Below are positions 18,322-27,009 of a stretch of 64,000 nucleotides of DNA, piece after piece. This DNA is from Motiliproteus sp. SC1-56 (GTDB taxonomy: Bacteria > Pseudomonadota > Gammaproteobacteria > Pseudomonadales > Balneatricaceae). The position numbers and the translations under genes are program-made. Position 1 is the first letter of the stretch. The number at the start of each line of letters is the position of its first letter. The stretch lies in assembly GCF_017309075.1 (NCBI RefSeq), contig NZ_JAEMGS010000019.1:1-64000 (forward strand). Direction: 5' to 3'. A model generated the notes under the pieces. It was given only the letters and a program-made list of their open reading frames with translations. It had not been told where the DNA came from and did no database searches.

Positions 18322-19065
18322 CTAATTCAGCCCGTTTTCCGGAACGGAAGCAGCGCCCACCCTTCCGCCGTGACGCAGACAGTAACCCTGCTGGTGAACA
18401 GTTTTGATTTCATACCCGGTGCCGGCCAGGGTCAGCGACTTGCGCAGGCGGCTGATATGCATATCCACAGTGCGCGTGTTCACCTGCTGGTTCACCCCCC
18501 AGACCTCCGAGAGCAGACGGTGACGCGACAGGAGCTCATCGGGGTGGGAGAAAAGATAGGCGGCGAGGCTGAAATCCTTGTCCGTCAACTCCAGCACCCG
18601 ACCATCGCGCAGCAGGCGGCGCTGGCGATAGTTGAACTCAAAGGGGCCGAAACGCTTGATATCCGGATCATTCACCAGACCAGCCGCGTGACGATCGAGC
18701 AGCACCCGCACCCGTGAAAGCAGCTCATCGCGCCCGAAAGGACGCACCATGTAATCATCTGCCCCCAGCTCGAAGGCTCTCACCACCGCCGCTTCGGCGC
18801 CCCGCTGGGCGATATACAGCAGCGGCGCCCGCGAAGACTGGCTTGCGCGAACCCGCCCGAGCAGATCTTCACACAGCGAAGCCCCACCCCGGCAGTCAAA
18901 CAAGAGCAGATCGCAGGCCTCCTGCTCCAGGCACGCAACCAGTTCTTCCGGGTCAGAACAACAGGTGTGCCGATAACCTGCCTCTTGAAGCCACGCCATC
19001 AGGGAAATGGCCAGACTCCGTTCCGGCTCCAGGATAGCGATATGCTGCAATCCATCCTCCTTCAT
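18322..19065 (-). CDS. OmpR-family response regulator with degenerate receiver
   Basis: This is a DNA-binding response regulator of 247 residues: receiver domain at about 8-125 and OmpR/PhoB winged helix at about 140-232 (TDKDFSLAAYLFSHPDELLSRHRLLSEVWG, TRTVDMHISRLRKSL, GYEIKTVHQQGYCL). The phosphoacceptor Asp57 is present in LLFDCRG. The acidic pair is reduced to E13-P14-E15, the switch Thr/Ser is Ala, and the invariant Lys of the K-P-F motif is Arg108 (MVRPF). Phosphorylation may therefore be weak or absent. No histidine kinase is adjacent. ATG 19065 is chosen; a TTG at 19080 is possible. The mevalonate operon lies directly downstream on the same strand. Confidence 0.85.
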   Translation of the reverse strand: MKEDGLQHIAILEPERSLAISLMAWLQEAGYRHTCCSDPEELVACLEQEACDLLLFDCRGGASLCEDLLGRVRASQSSRAPLLYIAQRGAEAAVVRAFELGADDYMVRPFGRDELLSRVRVLLDRHAAGLVNDPDIKRFGPFEFNYRQRRLLRDGRVLELTDKDFSLAAYLFSHPDELLSRHRLLSEVWGVNQQVNTRTVDMHISRLRKSLTLAGTGYEIKTVHQQGYCLRHGGRVGAASVPENGLN

Positions 19066-19091
19066 TTGTCGTCGACTCAAAAAGCGACAAC

Positions 19092-19109
19092 GAGCCAGTC
19101 CGCTGGCTC
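19092..19109 (-). repeat. Perfect 7-bp hairpin between two regulator genes
   Basis: GAGCCAG and CTGGCTC flank a TCCG loop. On the minus strand a TTTTT run follows only about 9 bases after the stem, so it is at best a poor terminator for the receiver-TPR gene. It could also fold in the leader of the response regulator mRNA. Confidence 0.35.
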
Positions 19110-19191
19110 ACTAATCGAGTTAAGGATAGTACAGGGAGGATTCGAGGCGGCCTTTTAGAGGCTCTCAATAAACAGAAGAGCCAGCAGGGTA

Positions 19192-20772
19192 CTAGGAGGA
19201 TTCCAGGGAGGCGAACTCAGCCCGACGACCGCTCAGCGCCCGGTAACGCTCCTGCTGCTTGGTATTCATGGCCCCAATGCTCATGCGCAGCAAGCGGTCG
19301 TTGCACACGGCAAGCACTTCCTGGGCACGCTCCGGCTCCTGCTGGATCAACGAATAGCCGGTCTGGACCAGGTTGAGCAGGACGCTGGGACTGTTGGGCA
19401 CCGACTCCAGCGCCTGACAGAAGCAGTCAAAAGCCTCACCGAAACGGCCTTTACGGTAAAGCCCCATGCCCTGGAGGTTATAGCGTCCCCACTCCGTCTC
19501 GGTGAAGACACGCTTGTTGAAGTCGCTCTTGTATGCGTCCACCTCGGGCTGCAGAACCGTCCCCTCGACCCCTTCGATCAGGTTATCCAGCTCCTCGGCC
19601 TGCTTGCTGTCATCCAGCCGCTTGAAAACGGCAAACGCGTCCTTTACCGCAGCGTTGGCCCGCGCGATATCCCCGGAGCGCTTGTAGGTTTCAGAGGTCA
19701 TCAGCCGCGATTTGAAGCGGATCAGGTCGTCATCCCGATACTCCGATACCACGTCTTCCAGAGTCCTCACCGCCTCACGCTCGGCCTCTGCCGAAGAGGC
19801 ACCGCCGTGCTTGGCGATGCGGGTTTGCAGACATCGGGCGAGGCCGAAGTAGTTGGTCTGAGTCTGATGGCAGGAACGCTTGGCGAATTTGACCGCGCAA
19901 CGGAACGCATCGATCGCCACCGCCCAGTTGCTGTTCTCACTGGCCACATCACCCAACCCAGCCTGCAGGGCCGGGGCAGTGGGCAACACCTGGACAGCTT
20001 TCTCCAGCAATTTCTGTGCGTCCTGATTGCGACCGATACCCCGGTAGACCTTTGAGAGCCAGTCGTAGGCCTCGATACTCTCGGGGCAGACCCTCAGAAT
20101 CTCGTTGAAGTGAGCCGCCGCCTCGCCGTAACGCCCGGTGCGGTAAGCCACAATCCCCAGCCCCATGTGGGCCCAGAGCAGCTTGCGGTCGTTAAGCAAA
20201 CGCTCGAACAGCTCCTGCGCCCGATCGTAGGCCTCGGTGACCACCAACAGGCGGCCCTGCAGACGCTGAAGGTAAAGTTTCAACGACGGGTACTTACGGG
20301 ACATCACGTCAATGGCGTTTAGCGCCTTTTCGTAATCCCCCTGCTCGATAAGAGACTCAACCGGGTACACCGCCTGTTTGAGCTTCAGCAGTTTCTCCAG
20401 CCGCAGCTGCAGTTTTTCCAGGTCCAACGGGCGGGTGACAAAGGTATCGGCGCCATAGTCCAGGGAGTCGTTCGGCAGCGCCTTGGTATCCTCGGGGGTG
20501 ATCAGGACAAAGGCGCCGGTCTCGGGCTTAAGCCCTTCGCGAATCGCCTCTTCCACCACCTGCAGACCACTCTTCTCGCCGGTGCCCAAAAAACTTTCAA
20601 CCACGCACAGGTCAAACGGCTGCATCCGCAGCATGTTGAGCGCCATATTCGCCGACGAAGCAACGTGGATATCCCGCGAGCCGAGCTCGGCCATCAGCCG
20701 GCGCAGGGCGCTGAGATCTTCCAGTCGCTTAACGACGATCAGGACGGATTTGTCTTCCAGGTCGACGGCCAT
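19192..20772 (-). CDS. Receiver-like/TPR protein with inactive receiver
   Basis: The 526-residue protein has an N-terminal CheY-like fold (about 8-128) and a long TPR-rich C-terminal region (about 140-510, for example AVYPVESLIEQGDYEKALNA, GRYGEAAAHFNEILRVCPES, GRFGEAFDCFCQALESVPNS). The receiver is degenerate. The N-terminal acidic pair is replaced by VVKR, the phosphoacceptor Asp by Glu59 (VVESF) and the invariant Lys by Arg114 (VTRPL). It should thus be phosphorylation-independent and work as a docking protein. Its length and architecture match the gene at 47627-49198, which keeps all active-site residues; the two are likely paralogues. Partners and output are unknown. Confidence 0.82.
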   Translation of the reverse strand: MAVDLEDKSVLIVVKRLEDLSALRRLMAELGSRDIHVASSANMALNMLRMQPFDLCVVESFLGTGEKSGLQVVEEAIREGLKPETGAFVLITPEDTKALPNDSLDYGADTFVTRPLDLEKLQLRLEKLLKLKQAVYPVESLIEQGDYEKALNAIDVMSRKYPSLKLYLQRLQGRLLVVTEAYDRAQELFERLLNDRKLLWAHMGLGIVAYRTGRYGEAAAHFNEILRVCPESIEAYDWLSKVYRGIGRNQDAQKLLEKAVQVLPTAPALQAGLGDVASENSNWAVAIDAFRCAVKFAKRSCHQTQTNYFGLARCLQTRIAKHGGASSAEAEREAVRTLEDVVSEYRDDDLIRFKSRLMTSETYKRSGDIARANAAVKDAFAVFKRLDDSKQAEELDNLIEGVEGTVLQPEVDAYKSDFNKRVFTETEWGRYNLQGMGLYRKGRFGEAFDCFCQALESVPNSPSVLLNLVQTGYSLIQQEPERAQEVLAVCNDRLLRMSIGAMNTKQQERYRALSGRRAEFASLESS

Positions 20773-20813
20773 TCACTCCTGCCAGTGTGTATCGCTAACG
20801 GTATGACATTAGA

Positions 20814-20845
20814 CAAAAAAACCCCGGGAGAGAACACCCCCGGGG
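20814..20845 (-). terminator. Rho-independent terminator of argG
   Basis: CCCCGGG (20822-20828) and CCCGGGG (20839-20845) form a stem around a 10-base loop. On the minus strand this is followed by seven T residues. It lies 25 bases after the argG stop. Confidence 0.85.
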
Positions 20846-20869
20846 CCTATTTATTGGCAAAACAGCCGA

Positions 20870-22096
20870 CTAGTCATCCAGGAGGTTACGCCCCTTACCA
20901 GCAGCGATGCGCATGCGCAGCGCGTTGAGCTTGATAAAGCCCGCGGCGTCCTGCTGATCATAGGCGCCAGCGTCGTCCTCGAAGGTGGCGATGGACTCGT
21001 CAAAAAGGCTGTCAGGGGAGCTGCGGCCCACCACTTCCACGTTGCCCTTGTAGAGTTTCAGGCGCACCTTGCCGTTCACGTTGCGCTGGGAGTAGTCAAT
21101 CATCTGCTGCAGCATCTTACGTTCTTCGGACCACCAGAAACCGTTGTAGATAACCTTGGCGTAACGGGGCATGAGCTCATCCTTAAGGTGCGCCGCTTCC
21201 CGGTCCAGGGTGATGGACTCGATGGCGCGGTGAGCACGCAGCATGATGGTGCCGCCCGGCGTCTCGTAACAGCCGCGGGACTTCATGCCCACGAAACGGT
21301 TTTCGACGATATCCAGTCGCCCGATGCCATTGGCGCCACCCACCTTGTTCAGGTATTCCAGCACCGTGGCCGGGGACATGGGCTTGTCGTCGATGGCGAC
21401 GATGTCACCCTTTTGGTAAGTCAGCTCGATAAAGGTGGGAGTGTCCGGCGCGGCCTCAGGAGAGACACTCCAGCGCCACATATCATCCTCGGAGGCCGTC
21501 CAGGGGTCTTCCAGCACGCCACCCTCGTAAGAAATGTGCAGCAGGTTGGCATCCATGGAGTACGGGGACTTCTTGCCCTGCTTGGCAAAGTCCACGGCGA
21601 TGCCGTGCTCCTCGCAGTAGGCCATCAGCTTGTCCCGGGAATTGAGATCCCACTCCCGCCAGGGCGCGATCACCTTGACCCCGGGCTTCAGCGCGTAGGC
21701 GCCCAGCTCAAAACGCACCTGGTCGTTACCCTTGCCGGTGGCGCCGTGGGAGATGGCATCCGCGCCGGTTTCGTTGGCGATTTCAATCAGACGCTTGGCG
21801 ATCAACGGCCGGGCGATGGAGGTGCCCAGCAGGTACTCACCCTCGTACACGGTGTTGGCCCGAAACATGGGGAACACGAAATCACGGACAAACTCTTCGC
21901 GCAGGTCTTCGATGTAGATTTCCTTGACGCCCAGGGCCTCGGCCTTGGCGCGGGCCGGCTCCACTTCCTCACCCTGCCCGAGGTCGGCGGTAAAGGTGAC
22001 CACTTCACAGTTGTAGGTCTCTTGTAGCCACTTGACGATTACAGAAGTATCCAGGCCTCCGGAGTAGGCCAGCACCACCTTTTTGATTTCAGACAT
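20870..22096 (-). CDS. argG: Argininosuccinate synthase
   Basis: ArgG joins citrulline and aspartate in an ATP-dependent step of arginine synthesis. The 408-residue protein begins [18 protein letters not shown], the PP-loop ATP-binding motif of the family, followed by [10 protein letters not shown]. It continues with [15 protein letters not shown] and the citrulline-binding region [20 protein letters not shown] 22096 is chosen because GGAG lies just upstream and the family starts here; the frame is open for 20 more codons. The argG-motY-pyrC-rnt order is that of Pseudomonas. A promoter and a leader hairpin lie between motY and argG. Confidence 0.96.
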   Translation of the reverse strand: MSEIKKVVLAYSGGLDTSVIVKWLQETYNCEVVTFTADLGQGEEVEPARAKAEALGVKEIYIEDLREEFVRDFVFPMFRANTVYEGEYLLGTSIARPLIAKRLIEIANETGADAISHGATGKGNDQVRFELGAYALKPGVKVIAPWREWDLNSRDKLMAYCEEHGIAVDFAKQGKKSPYSMDANLLHISYEGGVLEDPWTASEDDMWRWSVSPEAAPDTPTFIELTYQKGDIVAIDDKPMSPATVLEYLNKVGGANGIGRLDIVENRFVGMKSRGCYETPGGTIMLRAHRAIESITLDREAAHLKDELMPRYAKVIYNGFWWSEERKMLQQMIDYSQRNVNGKVRLKLYKGNVEVVGRSSPDSLFDESIATFEDDAGAYDQQDAAGFIKLNALRMRIAAGKGRNLLDD

Positions 22097-22116
22097 GCGC
22101 AAAAGCTCCAAAACAA

Positions 22117-22134
22117 ACCCGGTCGCAACCGGGT
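22117..22134 (-). promoter_or_regulatory. Hairpin in the argG leader, possible attenuator
   Basis: A 7-bp perfect stem (ACCCGGT with ACCGGGT) closes a 4-base loop, followed on the minus strand by TTGTTTTGG. It lies between the likely argG promoter and the start codon. It could attenuate argG or end transcripts arriving from motY. The U-run is interrupted, so termination would be partial. Confidence 0.4.
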
Positions 22135-22163
22135 CTGGAAAAACACGAAAGAACAATCACGGA

Positions 22164-22169
22164 ATTATA
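22164..22169 (-). promoter_or_regulatory. -10 element of the argG promoter
   Basis: On the minus strand a perfect TATAAT lies 68 bases before the argG ATG. The -35 region is weak (CTGTTA at 17-bp spacing, 3 of 6), which may mean an activator is needed. Confidence 0.5.
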
Positions 22170-22200
22170 CAAGGAATGTGCGCCAGTAACAGGGGGCTGA

Positions 22201-23091
22201 CTAGTCCCTTTCGAGGCGCACGGTCACCCGCCGGTTGCGAGCCCGGTCATCCTGGGTGGTATTGGACGCCACCGGGTAACGCTCACCGTGGTAACGGGTG
22301 GTGATCATCTCCTCGTCGACCCCGATGTCCGCCAGGTAGCGGGTCACGGCTTCGGCGCGCTGACGGGACAGGTCCCGGTTGGCCAGCCGCCGCCCCTGAT
22401 TGTCGGAATGACCGTCGACAAAGATCGAGGTGATGGTGGGGTCGGTATTGACGTAAAGCGCGACCAGATCAAGGCGTCGCTTGGCCGCATCGGAGAGTCG
22501 CCACTGACTGGAAGGAAACAGCAACGCCGAGCGGGCGATCTGCCGGTAATTGACCGGCAGCAGATCAGCCACACACCCCCGGTAGCCGTCATAGGCCATC
22601 TGAAAGTTGGCCGCCGAAATCGCCACCTTCACCGGCTCCTGGCCACCAAACCAGGCCGCATTGGTAAAGGCGGGCTGGTTGCCTGAATACAAGGCGACCA
22701 GCACATCCCGGGCCAGGCGCTCATCAAGCCGCAGGACTCCGCCACTGTCGCCGTTATCAAGGGTCGCGAGCTGGCGCGGAGATGCGCCCGGGCGCCAAGG
22801 CGGCGCCTCCTCCACCAGCAGGGTCTTGTCTCCCAGCAGAGAAGCCTGTGACGAGTTAAGAAGAAAACTCAGACTTTCTCCCGCCTGGTGGGTAAAGGTG
22901 GCGGTTCCAAAATTAGGGATCGGTTGACTCAGGCGGCACTCGAACTTGGAGGTCTCCAGCTGCCAGTCAGTCCGGTCAACAGGCGCCATAAAGGTAATAG
23001 CCGCCGACACCGCTGGCCAAGACAACGCCAGAAGGGCAAATAGTGAGTGCAGCACACTGCTGCCGACTGACCGGGAAACAAACATGAACAT
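22201..23091 (-). CDS. motY: Flagellar stator-associated protein MotY
   Basis: MotY forms a ring around the flagellar rod that holds the stators. The 296-residue precursor has a signal peptide (cleavage near AVSAA). It has a MotY N-terminal domain with FECRLSQPIPNFG and GESLSFLL, then a C-terminal OmpA/peptidoglycan-binding domain with FVDGHSDNQG and RAEAVTRYL. In Pseudomonas the same gene lies between argG and pyrC. A FliA-type promoter precedes it. No other flagellar gene is in the window. An alternative start two codons downstream (23085) cannot be excluded. Confidence 0.9.
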   Translation of the reverse strand: MFMFVSRSVGSSVLHSLFALLALSWPAVSAAITFMAPVDRTDWQLETSKFECRLSQPIPNFGTATFTHQAGESLSFLLNSSQASLLGDKTLLVEEAPPWRPGASPRQLATLDNGDSGGVLRLDERLARDVLVALYSGNQPAFTNAAWFGGQEPVKVAISAANFQMAYDGYRGCVADLLPVNYRQIARSALLFPSSQWRLSDAAKRRLDLVALYVNTDPTITSIFVDGHSDNQGRRLANRDLSRQRAEAVTRYLADIGVDEEMITTRYHGERYPVASNTTQDDRARNRRVTVRLERD

Positions 23092-23121
23092 GCTCTGAAA
23101 TAATCAGGTGCCTGAAAGGTT

Positions 23122-23148
23122 AAATCGCCCGCGCGGCATAAAACTTTA
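23122..23148 (-). promoter_or_regulatory. FliA (sigma-28)-type promoter of motY
   Basis: The minus strand reads TAAAGTTT (23148-23141), 11 bases, then GGCGATTT (23129-23122). The -35 matches the flagellar sigma-28 consensus TAAAGTTT completely, the 11-bp spacer is exact, and the -10 keeps the central CGAT of GCCGATAA. The predicted start is about 25-30 bases before the motY ATG. Confidence 0.7.
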
Positions 23149-23249
23149 GGTCGGCCCTTCTCATCGTGGTCACGACTGATAGAATTTAAGGCCTGCAAAC
23201 CCGCTCTTCGACTGTATCGAAGCATACTGCAACCGCCCTAAGGATCACA

Positions 23250-24287
23250 ATGCAACGGCTCGAAATTACCCGCCCAGATGACTGGCATGTTCACCTTCGC
23301 GATGGCGAAGTGCTCCCCCACACCGTCGCCGACATGGCGCGCTGCTTCGGGAGGGCCATCATCATGCCGAATCTGGTGCCGCCGGTGACCATGACCGAAG
23401 ACGCCCTGGCCTACCGGCGGCGTATTCTTGAGGTCATGCCCGACGAGCACCCCTTTGAGCCCCTGATGACCCTCTACCTGACCGATAATACCTCGGCCGA
23501 AACTATCCACAGCGCGCGCGCGAGCGGTCACATTTACGCCGCAAAACTGTACCCGGCCGGTGCCACCACCAACTCCGACTCCGGGGTCACGTCCCTCGAG
23601 ACCATTGCGCCGGCGCTGGAAGCGCTGCAGGCAACCGGCATGCCGCTGCTGGTCCACGGTGAGGTCACCGACAGCGACATCGACATCTTCGATCGCGAGC
23701 GGATTTTCATTGAACGCCATCTGGTGCCGATTCTTGAACGCTACCCGGATCTGCGGGTGGTCATGGAGCATATCACCACCGCCGACGCCGCGGATTTTGT
23801 GTGCCAGAGCGGGCCTAATCTGGCCGCCACCATCACCCCGCAACACCTGCTCTACAACCGCAATCACATGCTGGTAGGAGGCATCAAACCGCACCTCTAC
23901 TGCCTGCCGATCCTCAAGCGCAGTCGCCATCAACAGGCCCTGCTGGAGGCGGCCACCAGCGGCAGCGCGAAGTTCTTCCTCGGCACCGACTCGGCGCCCC
24001 ACGCCCAGGGGGCAAAGGAGAGCGCCTGCGGCTGCGCCGGCTGCTACAGCGCCGTGGCTGCCATTGAACTTTACGCCGAGGCTTTTGAAGCCCTGGGCGC
24101 GCTGGAGCGCCTGGAAGGCTTTGCCAGCCACCACGGGCCGGATTTTTATGGCCTGCCCCGCAACAGTGATCGCATCGTTCTGGAAAAGCGGGACTGGACG
24201 CTGCCGGACGCCCTCCCCTTCGGCAGTCAGCAGATCACCCCCCTGAGGGCCGGTGAAACCCTCCACTGGAAACTGGTCCAGGCCTGA
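23250..24287 (+). CDS. pyrC: Dihydroorotase, type II
   Basis: PyrC closes carbamoyl-aspartate to dihydroorotate in pyrimidine synthesis. The 345-residue protein has the metal motif [10 protein letters not shown] near the N-terminus, the lysine that becomes carboxylated in YAAKLYPAG, and the substrate and metal site [11 protein letters not shown], all of the E. coli-type (class II) enzyme. AAGGA lies upstream of ATG 23250. It is transcribed divergently from motY and followed 13 bases later by rnt. Confidence 0.96.
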   Translation: MQRLEITRPDDWHVHLRDGEVLPHTVADMARCFGRAIIMPNLVPPVTMTEDALAYRRRILEVMPDEHPFEPLMTLYLTDNTSAETIHSARASGHIYAAKLYPAGATTNSDSGVTSLETIAPALEALQATGMPLLVHGEVTDSDIDIFDRERIFIERHLVPILERYPDLRVVMEHITTADAADFVCQSGPNLAATITPQHLLYNRNHMLVGGIKPHLYCLPILKRSRHQQALLEAATSGSAKFFLGTDSAPHAQGAKESACGCAGCYSAVAAIELYAEAFEALGALERLEGFASHHGPDFYGLPRNSDRIVLEKRDWTLPDALPFGSQQITPLRAGETLHWKLVQA

Positions 24288-24300
24288 GATAGGAGCCCCC

Positions 24301-24951
24301 TTGAGCTACCCCGATTACGAGCCTTTGATGGCGAACCGCTTTCGCGGCTACCTGCCCGTGGTCATCGACGTTGAGACCGCCGGTTTCAACGCCAATACCG
24401 ATGCCCTGCTGGAAGTGGCGGCCGTTATTCTCGACATGGACGAAGAAGGCATGCTGATCCCCCAGGAGGCGATCGCCTGCAATGTCGCCCCCTTTGAAGG
24501 GGCCAACCTGGAAAAGTCGGCCCTGGAATTCACCGGTATCGATCCCTTCAGCCCCCTGCGCGCCGCCCAGCCGGAAAAGGAAGCCCTGGAGACCCTCTTC
24601 AAGCCAATCCGCAAGGCCGTCAAAGCCAACGGCTGCAAACGGGCCATCCTGGTGGGCCACAACGCCTCCTTTGACCTGGGGTTCATCAATGCGGCCGTGG
24701 AGCGCGCCGGCATCAAGCGCAACCCCTTCCACCCCTTCTCCAGCTTCGACACCGCCACCCTGGCGGGTCTCGCCTTCGGCCAGACGGTACTGGCCCGGGC
24801 CTGCGAAGTGGCGGGAATCGAGTTCGACACCCGCGCGGCCCACTCCGCCGCTTACGACACGGAGAAGACCGCCGAGCTTTTCTCGCTGATCGTTAATCGC
24901 TGGCAGGAACTGGGTGGCTGGGACATGGTCCTGCGCAGCCAGGAGGATTAA
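24301..24951 (+). CDS. rnt: Ribonuclease T
   Basis: RNase T is a DEDD-family 3'-5' exonuclease that trims tRNA and rRNA 3' ends. The three exonuclease motifs are present: [19 protein letters not shown] and [16 protein letters not shown] 24301 is chosen because AGGAG lies 5 bases before it and the resulting 216 residues put RFRGY twelve residues after the start region, as in E. coli RNase T. ATG 24328 would give 207 residues but lacks a Shine-Dalgarno sequence. It is probably co-transcribed with pyrC and ends at the terminator at 25034-25062. Confidence 0.93.
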   Translation: MSYPDYEPLMANRFRGYLPVVIDVETAGFNANTDALLEVAAVILDMDEEGMLIPQEAIACNVAPFEGANLEKSALEFTGIDPFSPLRAAQPEKEALETLFKPIRKAVKANGCKRAILVGHNASFDLGFINAAVERAGIKRNPFHPFSSFDTATLAGLAFGQTVLARACEVAGIEFDTRAAHSAAYDTEKTAELFSLIVNRWQELGGWDMVLRSQED

Positions 24952-25033
24952 GCCGCGGGCAGGGGCAGCCAAGAGACGCCCGGGACGGCCCGCGTAGGGC
25001 CGGATAAAGAAACCGCCCCTCCGCCCGTAAACG

Positions 25034-25062
25034 AAAAAGCCGCGCAACGCGCGGCTTTTTTT
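25034..25062. terminator. Bidirectional terminator between rnt and a chemoreceptor gene
   Basis: GCCGCGC (25039-25045) and GCGCGGC (25049-25055) enclose a 3-base loop, with five A residues before and seven T residues after. It can stop transcripts from both converging genes. Confidence 0.9.
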
Positions 25063-25082
25063 GTGCCCGCTGCAGGGGCGGT

Positions 25083-26708
25083 TCAGACCTTGAAACGCTC
25101 CAGCAGGCTGCTGATACGCTGCCCTGTCTCCCTCAATTGCTGGCTGACCTCGGTTACCTGGCCACTCCCTTCTGAGGTTTCCGCCAGGGCTTCGTGTATG
25201 TTGGACACATTGACACTGATCGAAGCCATCGCCTGACGCTGCTCGCCGGTGACGCTCGCGATTTCCAGGTTGATTGCCGCCGCACTCTGCACCTTGGTCG
25301 CGATTTGCTCCAGCGCGGCGCCCACCTGTTCGGACTGGGTCACGCTGTCCGCCGCGAGCGTGCGACCGCCGGCGATGGTCTGGACCGCGCCGCCGGCGCC
25401 GCTCTGCAACTGGTCGATCAACTGCTGAATTTCCGTTGTGGCGCCCTGGGTGCGCTGGGCGAGCGAGCGAACTTCGTCGGCGACCACCGCGAACCCGCGT
25501 CCCTGCTCGCCGGCACGCGCGGCTTCGATCGCGGCATTGAGCGCGAGCAGGTTGGTCTGCTCGGCAATCTCGGAAATCACCTCCAGGATCCGGCCGATAT
25601 TCTGGCTCTCTTCCTCCAGGGTATTGATTCTCTGTACCGCCTCTTCCACCGCCGCCGCCAGCTGCTGAATCGACGCAATGCTGGCGCCCACCTGGGAGAC
25701 GCCCTGTTGGGCCTGGACCAACGCCTGTTGCACCTGGTCAGCGGCGGATTCGGCGCTGCCGGCGACGCTGTCGATGGTGCTGCTCATCTCTTCCACGGCG
25801 GTCACGATCAGGTCGCTCTCCTGGCGATGGGTGGCCAGTGCGGTGCGGGACTGCTCCGACACCACCGCCATGGTTTCGGCCGCCTGCGCCAGTTCGCCGC
25901 TGGCCCCGGTCACCTCACTCACCACCCCGCGCACGCTGTCGGCAAAGCTGTTGAAGCTCTCTCCCAGGCGGGCCAGCTCACAGGCACCCTGGGTGCTCAT
26001 CCGCACCCTGAGGTCGCCATTGCCGTGAGCGATTTCCTCCATCGCTTCGGCCGTTTTCGCCAACGGCCGGTTGATGCTGCGTGCCAACAACAGCGCCAGC
26101 AGGGCAAACAGCACCACCACCGCCCCACCGATCAAACCGCGTTTAACCACCAGGGCACGGAACTGCTCATCGACATCATCAATGTAAATACCGGAGCCGA
26201 CGATCCACCCCCACGGCTCAAAGGCCTTGAGGTAGGACAGCTTGGCCTTCGGCTTGTCGAACTGGGGGCCCTTGTAGGCGTAAAACACCGAGCCTTCCCC
26301 GGTAGCGCGGGTGGCGCTGACAAACTCCCGCCAGTGGTACTTGCCGTTGGCGTCGGTGGAGTTGCGCATATCCTTGCCTTCAAGCTGCGGTTTGAAGGGG
26401 TGCATCACCAACCGGGGGGTAGTGTCATTGACCCAGAAGTAACCGCTGCCCGCGTAACGCAGCGCGCGAATGGCGCCCAGGGCTGCACTCTTGGCATCCG
26501 CCTCGGTCATTTCACCGGCTTGGAACAGGTCGTGGTAGTGCTCGAAGTAACTGTGCGCCATTTCGACCAGCTGTCGCGTGGTCTCTTCCTTGGCGGCAAG
26601 GATGTCATTTTTTTTGTTCAGGGTTTCCATACCGATAGTCGCGGCCAACGCGATAATGGCCACCAGCGCAAAAGTCCAAATGCGCTGTGCGATCGATAAG
26701 CGATTCAA
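25083..26708 (-). CDS. Methyl-accepting chemotaxis protein with single Cache domain
   Basis: This is a transmembrane chemoreceptor. The 541 residues run: TM1 at about 8-27; a periplasmic sCache_2-type sensor at about 28-195 ([37 protein letters not shown]); TM2 at about 205-225; HAMP; and the signalling domain, whose hairpin tip contains [34 protein letters not shown] in family form. The first ATG in the frame is 26765. AGAAGGA lies 8 bases before an in-frame TTG at 26708, which puts TM1 at the N-terminus, so TTG is chosen. Cache domains of this type often sense small organic acids, but the ligand cannot be read from the sequence. No C-terminal CheR-binding pentapeptide is present (it ends LERFKV). 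Confidence 0.92.
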   Translation of the reverse strand: MNRLSIAQRIWTFALVAIIALAATIGMETLNKKNDILAAKEETTRQLVEMAHSYFEHYHDLFQAGEMTEADAKSAALGAIRALRYAGSGYFWVNDTTPRLVMHPFKPQLEGKDMRNSTDANGKYHWREFVSATRATGEGSVFYAYKGPQFDKPKAKLSYLKAFEPWGWIVGSGIYIDDVDEQFRALVVKRGLIGGAVVVLFALLALLLARSINRPLAKTAEAMEEIAHGNGDLRVRMSTQGACELARLGESFNSFADSVRGVVSEVTGASGELAQAAETMAVVSEQSRTALATHRQESDLIVTAVEEMSSTIDSVAGSAESAADQVQQALVQAQQGVSQVGASIASIQQLAAAVEEAVQRINTLEEESQNIGRILEVISEIAEQTNLLALNAAIEAARAGEQGRGFAVVADEVRSLAQRTQGATTEIQQLIDQLQSGAGGAVQTIAGGRTLAADSVTQSEQVGAALEQIATKVQSAAAINLEIASVTGEQRQAMASISVNVSNIHEALAETSEGSGQVTEVSQQLRETGQRISSLLERFKV

Positions 26709-27009
26709 AGTAAATGTCCTTCTGTGATTTTGTTGATTGCAGGGACCGAGCCAAGCAAAAAACACACCACTTTAAAAAGCCGGTCAGTGGGATTCCCTAC
26801 CTGAAAAAACGGGTAAGAAACCGCCGATAACCATCATAAAAGCGGCGGACATTCGCTTAAGCGCGACGGTCGCTCACCTCCGCAAAGCGCATCAAAGGGC
26901 ACAAGGCACCGGAGCCGGTATAGGTTCGTTCCCCCTCAATTCCACACCGGCAGCCCCCCAACAAAAACGGGCCGAACCGGCCCGCCTGTCGTCCCCGGCA
27001 CGCAACCAT
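26709..27009. other. Intergenic region between the chemoreceptor and sulfatase genes
   Basis: No gene is visible. The region contains the sulfatase terminator (26963-26984) and, nearer the chemoreceptor, AT-rich sequence suitable for its promoter. No clear sigma-70 or sigma-28 pair was found on the minus strand. Confidence 0.5.
26963..26984 (-). terminator. Rho-independent terminator of the sulfatase gene
   Basis: CGGGCCG (26968-26974) pairs with CGGCCCG (26978-26984) across a 3-base loop. On the minus strand TTTTTG follows. It lies 26 bases after the sulfatase stop. Confidence 0.85.

Noticed and set aside
18316-18334. Hairpin with T-run at the end of the response regulator gene
   Set aside because: The T-run is on the plus strand, but both flanking genes are on the minus strand, so it would not terminate either.
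26824-26831. GCCGATAA, a FliA-type -10 on the plus strand
   Set aside because: No TAAAG-like -35 at 11-bp spacing and no plus-strand gene downstream.
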